Assembly (NCBI RefSeq): GCF_900177545.1
Contig: NZ_FXBQ01000001.1
Coordinates: 744,001-808,000 of the forward strand
Length of the DNA: 64,000 bases
Reading direction: 5' to 3'
From: Maritimibacter sp. HL-12
Lineage (GTDB): Bacteria; Pseudomonadota; Alphaproteobacteria; Rhodobacterales; Rhodobacteraceae
Shown in pieces: positions 9,043-16,657 of this stretch (position 1 is the first letter of the stretch; the number at the start of each line of letters is the position of its first letter). Under the pieces are notes generated by a model, which saw nothing but the letters and a program-made list of their open reading frames with translations, was not told the DNA's origin and searched no databases. The position numbers and the translations under genes were made by a program.

Positions 9043-10059
9043 ATGCGCAAGCTGACCGTGCTGATGCTCCTCGCCGTTCTCGCCGCGCTCGGCTGGGGGC
9101 TGTTCTGGCTCGTGGGCGCGACCGCGATGGAAAAGGCGCTCGCGCACTGGTTCGACGAAAGGCGGGCCGAAGGCTGGCGGGCCGAGGTCGCCGCATTGGA
9201 CACGCGCGGCTTTCCCAGCCGGTTCGACACCACCTTCGAGGGACTGGACCTGTCCGATCCCGATACCGGGGTGGCCTGGTCGGCTCCGCTGTTCCAGCTC
9301 CTGTCGCTGAGCTACAAACCCAACCACCTGATCGCGGTATTCCCCGGCCTCCAACGGTTCAAAACCCCCGATGCGGCCTACGAGATAGAGGCCGAGGCAA
9401 TGCGCGCCTCGCTCATTCTCGCGCCAAGCCTGAGCCTCGAAACGGTCAGCAGCACGATCGAAACCGGCCCGGCCCGGCTTGTCTCGTCAAATGACGGGAC
9501 GGCAACGCTCGAGCGCGCCCAGCTTTCGATGCGCCAGACGCCGGGCGAGGCCGACAAGGGCGTCAACGATCTCTATCTCACCGCCGTCGGGGTCGATCCC
9601 GGCTCGGCGCTGCTGGACCGGCTCGACGGGGTGGCGGGGCTCGGCGCGGTGATCGACGAAGTGACGCTTTCGGCCCGGGTGCGCTTCGACCGGCCGTGGG
9701 ACCGGCGCGCCATCGAGGTTGCCCGGCCGCAGCCCCGGGATGTGATGTTGGAGGCCTTCACCGCCCGATGGGGCAAGCTTCGGCTCACCGGGTCGGGCAC
9801 GCTGGAGATCGACGCCGACGGCGAGCCTCAAGGCGAGATTGCGCTCGAAGCGGTGAACTGGCGCGAAATGGTCGAGATCGCCGAGGCGACGGGCGTTTTG
9901 AGCGAGGGCGAAGCGCGCCGCTACCTGCAAGGCCTCACCCTCGTCGCCGCCTTGTCCGGCGACCCCGACACGCTCGATGTCACCTTGCGTTTCGAGCGTG
10001 GGCTTGCCTTTCTGGGCCCGCTCCCACTTGGCGCTGCCCCGGACCTTCGGCTTCCGTGA
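9043..10059 (+). CDS. DUF2125 domain-containing protein, exported or membrane-anchored
   Basis: A 338-aa protein with an N-terminal signal/anchor (LTVLMLLAVLAALGWGLFWLV) and a long beta-rich region with GFPSRFDTTFEGLDL, typical of alphaproteobacterial DUF2125 proteins. Function is unknown; the fold resembles envelope beta-proteins that handle lipids, which is inference only. The ATG at 9043 follows AGAGAGGCCCCC. It converges with the flavoprotein gene downstream. Confidence 0.8.
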   Translation: MRKLTVLMLLAVLAALGWGLFWLVGATAMEKALAHWFDERRAEGWRAEVAALDTRGFPSRFDTTFEGLDLSDPDTGVAWSAPLFQLLSLSYKPNHLIAVFPGLQRFKTPDAAYEIEAEAMRASLILAPSLSLETVSSTIETGPARLVSSNDGTATLERAQLSMRQTPGEADKGVNDLYLTAVGVDPGSALLDRLDGVAGLGAVIDEVTLSARVRFDRPWDRRAIEVARPQPRDVMLEAFTARWGKLRLTGSGTLEIDADGEPQGEIALEAVNWREMVEIAEATGVLSEGEARRYLQGLTLVAALSGDPDTLDVTLRFERGLAFLGPLPLGAAPDLRLP

Positions 10060-10096
10060 CCCGCACCGGATCGGTGCGAACCCCGCAACCGGCGGG

Positions 10097-11296
10097 CTAA
10101 CCGCGCAGCCGCCCGGCCAGTTTCGAGGGCCAGCCGGTCATCTTTTCCGCGATCTTCCCGGCGATCTGTTTCGGGATGCGTCTCTCGATCGCGCTGTAGG
10201 TCGTCTCACCCGCCAGCAGATCGAAGAACGCCTTGCGCATGGTGAGCGAGGTGGCGAGCTTTTCCTTGAACAGGCTGGAGAAGCGATCGGAATACTCGAA
10301 GTGGCGCAGCTTGTTGGCCTTGTCGAGTTCGGTGTGAATGTAGCGGATGCGTTTGCGGTAGAGCCCGGTGGCGGTGGCCGGTTTGCCCGCCTTCAGCGCC
10401 TCGGCCGCCGCCGCGACCGCCTCCGCGCCGCTCTCCATCGCGTAGGCCAGCCCCTCGCCGGTGATCCCATCGACAAGCCCCGCGGCATCACCGGCAAGCA
10501 GGATGTTGCCGCGCCCGGGCACCTTTTGGTAGTCGCCCAGTGGAATATGCGCACCCTTGATCTTCACGCCCTCGCCGGCCGCCCCGGCTTCCAGATCGAG
10601 GTACTGCGCCATCTTTCCCTTGAGGTCCTGATCCAGAGACCTGATCGAGCCAAGGCCGATGGTGCGGGTATCAAGCTTGGGGAAGTTCCAGCCATAGCCC
10701 CAGTTGACGATGCGGAAGTCGATCGACATCCGCGCATCGGCATCGCAACCGCCCGGCACCTCGGCCTCGAAGGCGAAGCCGATCTTGTCGGGGTCGAAGG
10801 CGCGGCCGAAAATGTGGCGCGCCACCGGGCTGGCGGCGCCATCGGCGCCGATCAGCACACCATAGCCGATCCGGGTACCATCGGCGAGCACCAGCGCGTT
10901 GGCGGCATCGTCAAAGGTTTCGATCCGTGTGCCCTGGTAGTCTTCCGCCCCGGCGGCGATGGCTTCGCGCAGCAGCCGGTGGTCGAGATCTACCCGGTAG
11001 GTATAGGTCAGGTCATAGGGCGCATCGAACTCGGCGAGCGTTTCGCCATCCCACTTGAACGCCACCTTGCGGGAATAGAGAAAATGCTCCGGATCGACCT
11101 CGAGGCCGAAGATATCGCGCATCGCCTTCTGGCCGCGCCCCGAGAGCAGCGCACCGCAGAGCTTGTGACGCGGAAAGGTGGCGCGGTCGATCACTGCCAC
11201 CGAAAGCCCCAGCGCCCGCGCGCGCCGCGCCGCCGACGACCCCGCCGGCCCTGCCCCGACCACGACCACGTCGTAGGTTTTCACGCCATCCACCAT
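10097..11296 (-). CDS. Geranylgeranyl reductase family FAD-dependent oxidoreductase
   Basis: A 399-aa flavoprotein. The N-terminal dinucleotide-binding motif is VVVVGAGPAGSSAARRA; PRHKLCGALLS is the family's substrate-side motif, and GNILLAGDAAGLVDGITGEG is the second FAD-binding motif. Relatives reduce isoprenoid double bonds (BchP/ChlP) or act on other polyprenyl chains. No photosynthesis genes are nearby, so a general polyprenyl or quinone-related substrate is as likely as bacteriochlorophyll. A 62-codon gene ends 12 bp upstream on the same strand and is probably co-transcribed. Confidence 0.88.
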   Translation of the reverse strand: MVDGVKTYDVVVVGAGPAGSSAARRARALGLSVAVIDRATFPRHKLCGALLSGRGQKAMRDIFGLEVDPEHFLYSRKVAFKWDGETLAEFDAPYDLTYTYRVDLDHRLLREAIAAGAEDYQGTRIETFDDAANALVLADGTRIGYGVLIGADGAASPVARHIFGRAFDPDKIGFAFEAEVPGGCDADARMSIDFRIVNWGYGWNFPKLDTRTIGLGSIRSLDQDLKGKMAQYLDLEAGAAGEGVKIKGAHIPLGDYQKVPGRGNILLAGDAAGLVDGITGEGLAYAMESGAEAVAAAAEALKAGKPATATGLYRKRIRYIHTELDKANKLRHFEYSDRFSSLFKEKLATSLTMRKAFFDLLAGETTYSAIERRIPKQIAGKIAEKMTGWPSKLAGRLRG

Positions 11297-11308
11297 CGCA
11301 CACCCCGC

Positions 11309-11497
11309 TTACTTGCGAGATCTTTTAGGCGAAACGTCCTCGATAGAAAAGGCGACATCGTGCGACGCGAGCCAGTTGGCAAAGGCTGTCACCTTGTCGT
11401 CGAGCGAACAGGTTGGCGGCAAGCTGTCGAGATGGGCCTGGTAGTCCATCCGCAGTTGCAACTGCCGATCGGGCGTGAGGTCGGACCAGGGCGTCAT
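11309..11497 (-). CDS. Small conserved-looking protein of unknown function
   Basis: A 62-aa acidic then basic protein (MTPWSDLTPDRQLQLRMDYQ to SPKRSRK). It has a good ribosome-binding site, GGGAGAATGCC before the ATG, and a 12-bp gap to the flavoprotein gene on the same strand. That arrangement and sensible composition argue it is real. No transmembrane segment, cysteine cluster or known motif is visible, and I do not recognise the family. Confidence 0.65.
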   Translation of the reverse strand: MTPWSDLTPDRQLQLRMDYQAHLDSLPPTCSLDDKVTAFANWLASHDVAFSIEDVSPKRSRK

Positions 11498-11582
11498 GGC
11501 ATTCTCCCGTTACCGGGTCAGGATGGGGTTGAAACCGCCTTCCTGCAAGTGCACATATGCGCCACATTGAATTTATCACGGG

Positions 11583-12038
11583 ATGAAGACCATGGCCGCC
11601 GCGTTGAAAATGACCTGCCTCGATTGCGGTGCCGTGAACCGCGTGCCGTCCGACAAGATCGGTGCCGGGCCGAAATGCGGCACCTGTGGCAGCAAGCTCA
11701 ACGACGGCAAGGTGCGCGAGATGGACGCCGGCGTGCTCGCCAAGGCCGCGAAGAACGATGACCTGCCGCTGTTGGTCGATTTCTGGGCACCGTGGTGCGG
11801 TCCCTGCCGGATGATGGCTCCCGAATTCGCCAAGGCGGCCCAGAAGCTTGGCAGCGGCGCGCGGCTGGCAAAGATCAACACCGAGGATTTTCCCAAGGTG
11901 TCGACGAAGAACAACATCCGCGGCATTCCCACGATGATCCTGTTTCAGAATGGTCGTGAAGTGGCGCGCCAGTCGGGCGCGGTGCCGGCAAGCGCAATCG
12001 AGCAATTCGTGCGCACAAAGGCGAAAGTCGCGAGTTGA
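11583..12038 (+). CDS. trxC: Thioredoxin 2 (zinc-binding thioredoxin)
   Basis: A cytoplasmic disulfide reductase of 151 aa. The N-terminal zinc ribbon has C12, C15, C32 and C35 (CLDCG, CGTCG). The thioredoxin domain carries the active site APWCGPC (C72, C75) and the cis-proline loop RGIPTMILF. The zinc module distinguishes TrxC from TrxA and is associated with oxidative-stress-responsive thioredoxins. An alternative ATG nine bases downstream (11592) would remove only three residues. Divergent from the 62-codon gene. Confidence 0.93.
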   Translation: MKTMAAALKMTCLDCGAVNRVPSDKIGAGPKCGTCGSKLNDGKVREMDAGVLAKAAKNDDLPLLVDFWAPWCGPCRMMAPEFAKAAQKLGSGARLAKINTEDFPKVSTKNNIRGIPTMILFQNGREVARQSGAVPASAIEQFVRTKAKVAS

Positions 12039-12129
12039 ACCGCGGCTTGACCGCGGGGCACAGGCACCGCTTTGGTCGCAGGTTTCGCGCTTGACACCGG
12101 CGGCGGAAAACGCCAGATAGCGCCTCGTT

Positions 12130-12205
<76 letters not shown>

Positions 12206-12303
12206 ATTTCCCTCCAGATCCATGATCCGCGACCGGCTGATTTTGGCCGGGCGACAGGCTGTTTGACCTGCCTCATGGCGAGGGGCTCACCGGACTCCGA
12301 TAA

Positions 12304-12319
12304 GTGATCTGTAGATCAC
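12304..12319. promoter_or_regulatory. Dyad-symmetric element upstream of the SH3b/crystallin gene
   Basis: GTGATCT-GT-AGATCAC is a perfect 7-bp inverted repeat with a 2-bp centre, 33 bp before the start codon of the downstream secreted protein. The layout resembles operator dyads of the CRP/FNR class, but it would also fold as a short 5'-UTR hairpin. Confidence 0.35.
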
Positions 12320-12352
12320 CAAATCCCGGAACCTCCGGAAAAGGGGGACCCC

Positions 12353-13264
12353 ATGAAACCCATCCGAAATATCCTGAACACGCTGGCCGCGGCCGGTTTG
12401 AGCCTGTTGGCGATGACCCTGTCGGCGGCGGCGCTCGATGCCACCGCAACAACCTGGCTCAACGTGCGGTCCGGGCCCGGGGCGGAAAACCCGGTGGTCG
12501 ATACGCTTCACCCCGGCGAGGCCGTCACCGTCGAGGAATGCGAGCCGGGCGGGTGGTGCCAGATCGGCCACGCCGGTCCTGATGGCTGGGTCAACGCGTC
12601 CTACCTCGAACCGGTCACCGATGGCGGCGCGCCCACCCCTGATTGCCGCTTCCAGCTCACGCTGGGGCCCGGTGGGCCCACGCTGTCGATCGTTTGCGAT
12701 GGCGGCGGCGCGCCCGGTGGTGGCGGCGGCGGCGGCCTGCCCCCGAGCGATCCCGACCGCGCCTGCTTCTTCGACGGGCCGAACTACACCGGCGACAGCA
12801 TCTGCCGCGAAGTCGGTCTCTATCCGAGCTTGCCACCCGTCGCCAACGACCGGATCACCTCGGTGCGGCTTGAAGGCAACGCCAGGGTCCGCCTGTGCGA
12901 GAACGCCAACATGGGGCCGTACTGCCGCGACCTGACCACGAGCGAAGCCCAGCTCGGGCCATACCTCGACAACAAGGTTTCGTCGCTGCGGGTGTACACC
13001 GGCTCGCTTCCGGCACTGAAACAGGCCTGCTTCTTCGATCTTCCGGGCTACACCGGCGATCATTTCTGCATGCGCCAAGGCCGGATCGACGTATTGCCGC
13101 CAGCCGCGAACGACCGCGCTACCTCGGTGGCTCTGTTCGGCGGTGCACAGGCGACGCTCTGCGTCGAGACCAACCTCGGCGGCTATTGCCGGACGATGAA
13201 CAGCAACGTGCCGGTGCTTGGTGCCTTGCTGAACAACAAGGCCAGTTCGGTGCTGGTTGAATAG
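12353..13264 (+). CDS. Secreted SH3b protein with two beta/gamma-crystallin-like repeats
   Basis: A 303-aa exported protein. A signal peptide (residues 1-27, ending LSAAALDA) precedes a bacterial SH3 domain around residues 28-86 (TTWLNVRSGPGAENPVV, GWVNASYLEPV). A short linker contains a poly-glycine run. Two repeats follow, near residues 137-220 and 225-303, each starting ACFFD, with YTGD and C pairs and ending NKxSSxxV. They match the pattern of beta/gamma-crystallin or peptidase-inhibitor I36 domains. RBS-like AAAGGGGGACCCC precedes the ATG. SH3b implies cell-wall or peptide binding; crystallin domains often bind calcium. Precise function unknown. Confidence 0.82.
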   Translation: MKPIRNILNTLAAAGLSLLAMTLSAAALDATATTWLNVRSGPGAENPVVDTLHPGEAVTVEECEPGGWCQIGHAGPDGWVNASYLEPVTDGGAPTPDCRFQLTLGPGGPTLSIVCDGGGAPGGGGGGGLPPSDPDRACFFDGPNYTGDSICREVGLYPSLPPVANDRITSVRLEGNARVRLCENANMGPYCRDLTTSEAQLGPYLDNKVSSLRVYTGSLPALKQACFFDLPGYTGDHFCMRQGRIDVLPPAANDRATSVALFGGAQATLCVETNLGGYCRTMNSNVPVLGALLNNKASSVLVE

Positions 13265-13268
13265 GGGC

Positions 13269-13772
13269 TCAGCCCCCGGCCTTGCGGTAGGTCATGTCGA
13301 CGACCAGCCGCCAGGCCTCGGCACCCTCGGCGCGCAGCAACTGCCGGATTGCAAAGCTCTCCGCGTCGGGGGCGCTCACACTCACACGGCTTTCATAGGG
13401 TGTCTCGTCCACCAACAGAACGGTGGTGGACTGCATCTCGATCGCCGTGCCGATTTCGGTGCCGGAAAACTGCACCGTCTGCCCCGTCGCCGCCGACCAG
13501 AAGCCCGCATTGACCCGGGCATCGCCGGAGCGCAGGATCCTGAGCGAGATATCCGACACCCCTGCCGCAACCGCACAACTGCCGGTCACGCTCACGTCGC
13601 GCTGTTCCGGGTCCGGGGCAATCTCCACCCGGCACCGCCCGCGTTCGAGCGGGGCCTCGGCACCGGTGGCGAGCAGGCCCTCACCCACCCATGCCCCCTC
13701 GGCCTCGAAAATCTCGGTGGCGGCGGCCGGGCTTGCGGTTGCGAGGATCACGGCGGTGGCGATGCGGATCAT
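13269..13772 (-). CDS. Small exported protein paired with an RND transporter
   Basis: A 167-aa protein with signal peptide MIRIATAVILATASPAAA and a beta-rich mature part containing two cysteines (GRCRVEI, TGSCAVA) that could form a disulfide. The ATG at 13772 overlaps the stop of the RND gene by four bases (ATGA), so the two are translationally coupled. Its likely role is a periplasmic partner for that transporter. I do not recognise a named family. Confidence 0.75.
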   Translation of the reverse strand: MIRIATAVILATASPAAATEIFEAEGAWVGEGLLATGAEAPLERGRCRVEIAPDPEQRDVSVTGSCAVAAGVSDISLRILRSGDARVNAGFWSAATGQTVQFSGTEIGTAIEMQSTTVLLVDETPYESRVSVSAPDAESFAIRQLLRAEGAEAWRLVVDMTYRKAGG

Positions 13773-15997
13773 GTCGGCTCCTTCTCCTTGTGCCGGTCGC
13801 GGCGCGGGCCGAAAACCACAAGCGCTGCGGGCAGGATGACGAGATCGGCGATCAGGGCAAGCACATAAACCGCCATCGCGATCTTGCCAAAATCGCTGAC
13901 CCCCTTGTTTTCCGCAAGCAGCGTGCCGCCCATGCCGAGCACCAGCACGATGGAGGTGGTCACCAGTGCCGGGGCCACCTCCTCGATCGCGGAAAAAACC
14001 CGGGCGCGGTCGAAATGCGGGATACCGCCGTTCAGCCGCAGCCGGTTGAGCACATGCAGCGTGTCGTCGACCGCCACGCCGAAAGCCACGGTCAGCGCCA
14101 GCCCGTTGGAAAACTCGATGCCCTTGCCGGTCAGCATCAGCCAGGCCCCGATCAGGGTGACGGGAAGCATGTTGGGCACCAACGCGATCAGCGCAACCCG
14201 CAGGTTGCCGAGCCACAGCCAGATCAGCACCCCAACCCCGCCCAGCGCGATCAGGAGGCTGCGGTTGATCTCGTCGAGCACCACGCCCGCCACCCGCGCC
14301 GACATCACCGGCAACCCGGTCACACGGCCAACCTCGACGCCCTCCAGGCCCGGCTCGGCGGCAAGCGCGGCGTCGATCCGGTCGGCCAAGGCCAGCGTCT
14401 CTTCGCCGTTCTCGTAGCGAAACGGCACCGACACCAGCGTCTGTGTGCCATCTCGCGAGACCAGGCGGCGCGCCAGCGGCTCCGGCAGTTCCTCCTCCAC
14501 CACGTCCACGCCGCCCATGACACCAGCGATCGACTGAACCTGCTCGCTGCCGGTCACCTCGGCAACCACGTCCTGCACCCGGGCGACGATTGCGGGGTCG
14601 GTGCTGGTGACCGGGATCTGGATCTGGCTCACCGGCGAAACCCGCTCCTCGACACGCTCGAACACGGTTCGGATCGGGCTGCTGGGCTTGAGACTGTCCA
14701 TCAGCGAATAGCGCGGGCCGGCCTGGCTGTAGAGCAGCGTCGAGATCGCCAGAAGCCCGAGGCCAAACCAGGCCAGCAAACGCGGCGCTCCGAACGCAAA
14801 CCGGGGCAGGTGCTCCAGTCCCCGTCCGAAAGGCGGATGGGCCGACAGCCGGTCGAACAGCGGCGCGAACCAGGCGAACCGCCCCGCCGTGGTCAACACC
14901 GTGGTCTGCGTCAAAAGCACGGTAAAGACCGAGGCCAGCGTCACGATCACCCCCATCCGCCCCATCTCGGCGAGGATCTCCGAGCGCGACGTGGACAGCG
15001 CGGCAAAGGCCACCGCGGTGGTGATCGCGGCAAGGATGCAGGCAATGGCCACACGGCGCACGGCCCTGAAGGTGGCCCGCGCGCTGCCGCGGCCACCTTG
15101 CCGGGAGCGTTCGAAGCCGATGTGGACGCTGTCGGACGTGGCCAGCACCAGCACCAGCACCGGCAGCGCAATGGTCATGGTGTTGATCGCCACGCCGAGG
15201 TGGCCGTGTAACCCGATCGCCAGCGCCACCGCCATCACCGGCCCCGGCAGCGTCAGGAGCCCGAGCCTGAGCGACCGGAAGGTGGTGATCGCGATGATGA
15301 AGCCGACGATGATTCCAATGCCCGTGAGCATGACGATATCGTCGATCAGCGCCCGGGCCACGCTGTCGCGCAACACCGGGTAGCCCGAGAGCGCAACCGA
15401 AACCCCCGGCGCCGCCGAAGCAAGCCGCTCACCCAGGTCCTGCAGCGCGCCGATCTGATCGCGCCGCTCCCGGAGGTCATCCACGCCGTCTTCGGTGATT
15501 GGCAGCACCACCACCATCGCGCCCCGGTCGGCCGACATCAGCCGGGCAAGGGACGGATCGTTTTCCAGCGCCGCGTCGAGCCGCGCCGCCATGACGTCAC
15601 GCGGCGGCGGCGGATAGGGAAACAACGGTTCGAACTCGCCGTTTTCAGTCGCCACCCGCAATGCAAGCGGCGAGATCGCGGCCCGCACGCCGGGCACGAA
15701 CTGGGCATCGAGCAGGAAATCCGATATCGCCGTCACCACCGCCGGTTCGGCAAGATCAGGCGCCTCGACCAGCATGATCACGTCGTTCGAATCACCCTCG
15801 AACGCCTGCGACAGCGCCACGAAATCGTCGAAAGCCGCAAGATCGCTGTCGAAGAACCGGAACAACTCGTCGTCGAAGCGGATACGCGCGATCCCGGTCA
15901 CGGCCACGAGCACCAGGACGATAAGCATCGCCCAAAGCACGAACAGGCGCATGCGCAGCGCCATCACCGCTCCCGCCAGTCTTCGACTGCCTGCCAT
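13769..15997 (-). CDS. RND/MMPL superfamily transporter
   Basis: An inner-membrane protein of about 742 aa with the RND duplication: a TM helix at the N-terminus (LFVLWAMLIVLVLVAVTGIA), a large periplasmic domain, a TM bundle with sterol-sensing/patched-like features, then the whole pattern again. Conserved segments include VMAVALAIGLHGHLG and, near the C-terminus, TVAFGVAVDDTLHVL, the D-containing proton-relay helix. At this length without tripartite partners it fits the hydrophobe/amphiphile or hopanoid-type (HpnN/MMPL) exporters. ATG at 15997, with an in-frame GTG immediately before it. Confidence 0.85.
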   Translation of the reverse strand: MAGSRRLAGAVMALRMRLFVLWAMLIVLVLVAVTGIARIRFDDELFRFFDSDLAAFDDFVALSQAFEGDSNDVIMLVEAPDLAEPAVVTAISDFLLDAQFVPGVRAAISPLALRVATENGEFEPLFPYPPPPRDVMAARLDAALENDPSLARLMSADRGAMVVVLPITEDGVDDLRERRDQIGALQDLGERLASAAPGVSVALSGYPVLRDSVARALIDDIVMLTGIGIIVGFIIAITTFRSLRLGLLTLPGPVMAVALAIGLHGHLGVAINTMTIALPVLVLVLATSDSVHIGFERSRQGGRGSARATFRAVRRVAIACILAAITTAVAFAALSTSRSEILAEMGRMGVIVTLASVFTVLLTQTTVLTTAGRFAWFAPLFDRLSAHPPFGRGLEHLPRFAFGAPRLLAWFGLGLLAISTLLYSQAGPRYSLMDSLKPSSPIRTVFERVEERVSPVSQIQIPVTSTDPAIVARVQDVVAEVTGSEQVQSIAGVMGGVDVVEEELPEPLARRLVSRDGTQTLVSVPFRYENGEETLALADRIDAALAAEPGLEGVEVGRVTGLPVMSARVAGVVLDEINRSLLIALGGVGVLIWLWLGNLRVALIALVPNMLPVTLIGAWLMLTGKGIEFSNGLALTVAFGVAVDDTLHVLNRLRLNGGIPHFDRARVFSAIEEVAPALVTTSIVLVLGMGGTLLAENKGVSDFGKIAMAVYVLALIADLVILPAALVVFGPRRDRHKEKEPT

Positions 15998-16127
15998 CAC
16001 GTCCCGCCCGTCTCGCTGCCCTACAGGCTATTAGCCACGCGCTGCGGCGCATTGCAACACGGGCGCACGGAGTCTTGTCTGCCGTCCTGCGCCCGCTGAA
16101 CGCTACGGTCCCGCGCCGCGCGATGGA

Positions 16128-16499
16128 TCAGGTTTCGTCGAGAAAGCGCCAGGTGTCGGCACCGTCGAAGGGCCGCACCGGTATGGTGGCGATATCGTCG
16201 GGGTCGTCCGCAAGGCGCATGTTCAGCGCGAGGCGATCATCGACAAGGCTGGCCCAATGGGTGGTCACCCCGCAGGTTGCGCAACTATGGAACGCCAGAT
16301 CGTGGTCGCCGCGGGAATAGGCAATCGTCGCCCCCGGTGCGGCCTCGATGCACGCACGCGCCGGCGGCGCATAGGCCCAGAGCGCCGCATAGCGGCGGCA
16401 GGCAGAACAGTTGCAGCTTGTGACCCTCTGCGGGCGGGTGATCTCGAAACGAACCGCGCCGCAGAGGCAACTGCCGGTGATCATCGCGTCATCGTCCAT
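16128..16499 (-). CDS. GFA family (Mss4-like fold) zinc-binding protein
   Basis: A 123-aa protein of the glutathione-dependent-formaldehyde-activating (GFA) family. Zinc ligands are evident: C11 and C13 in GSCLCGAVRF; C29, C31 and C34 in CNCSACRR; C73 and C76 in CATCGVTT. Gfa itself was proposed to help glutathione react with formaldehyde, but most family members have unknown substrates. GGAGAGGT sits six bases before the ATG at 16499. It lies just downstream of a demethylating-type oxidoreductase on the same strand. Confidence 0.85.
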   Translation of the reverse strand: MDDDAMITGSCLCGAVRFEITRPQRVTSCNCSACRRYAALWAYAPPARACIEAAPGATIAYSRGDHDLAFHSCATCGVTTHWASLVDDRLALNMRLADDPDDIATIPVRPFDGADTWRFLDET

Positions 16500-16629
16500 A
16501 CCGCACCTCTCCCCCGAGCCTGCCTCCGGGAAAGAAGACCGGCAACCCCCTGACCGGGTCCAAAGTCCCCCGGGGGTGTCACGCCGGCGGCGCGCCTTCG
16601 CCACGACGGGCAGCGCCCCCGCCGGGGTC

Positions 16630-16650
16630 GGCGGGGGTGGCACCCCCGCC
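16630..16650. terminator. Strong GC hairpin after the dimethylglycine-dehydrogenase-like gene
   Basis: A perfect 9-bp stem (GGCGGGGGT / ACCCCCGCC) with a 3-nt loop starts 8 bp past the stop of the upstream minus-strand gene. No T-run follows on the minus strand, so it may be a Rho-assisted terminator or an mRNA 3'-stabilising element. Confidence 0.4.
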
Positions 16651-16657
16651 GATCCGG

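Noticed and set aside
9977-11761. 594-codon plus-strand frame spanning the flavoprotein gene and entering trxC
   Set aside because: Overlaps trxC in a different frame and mirrors the flavoprotein gene.
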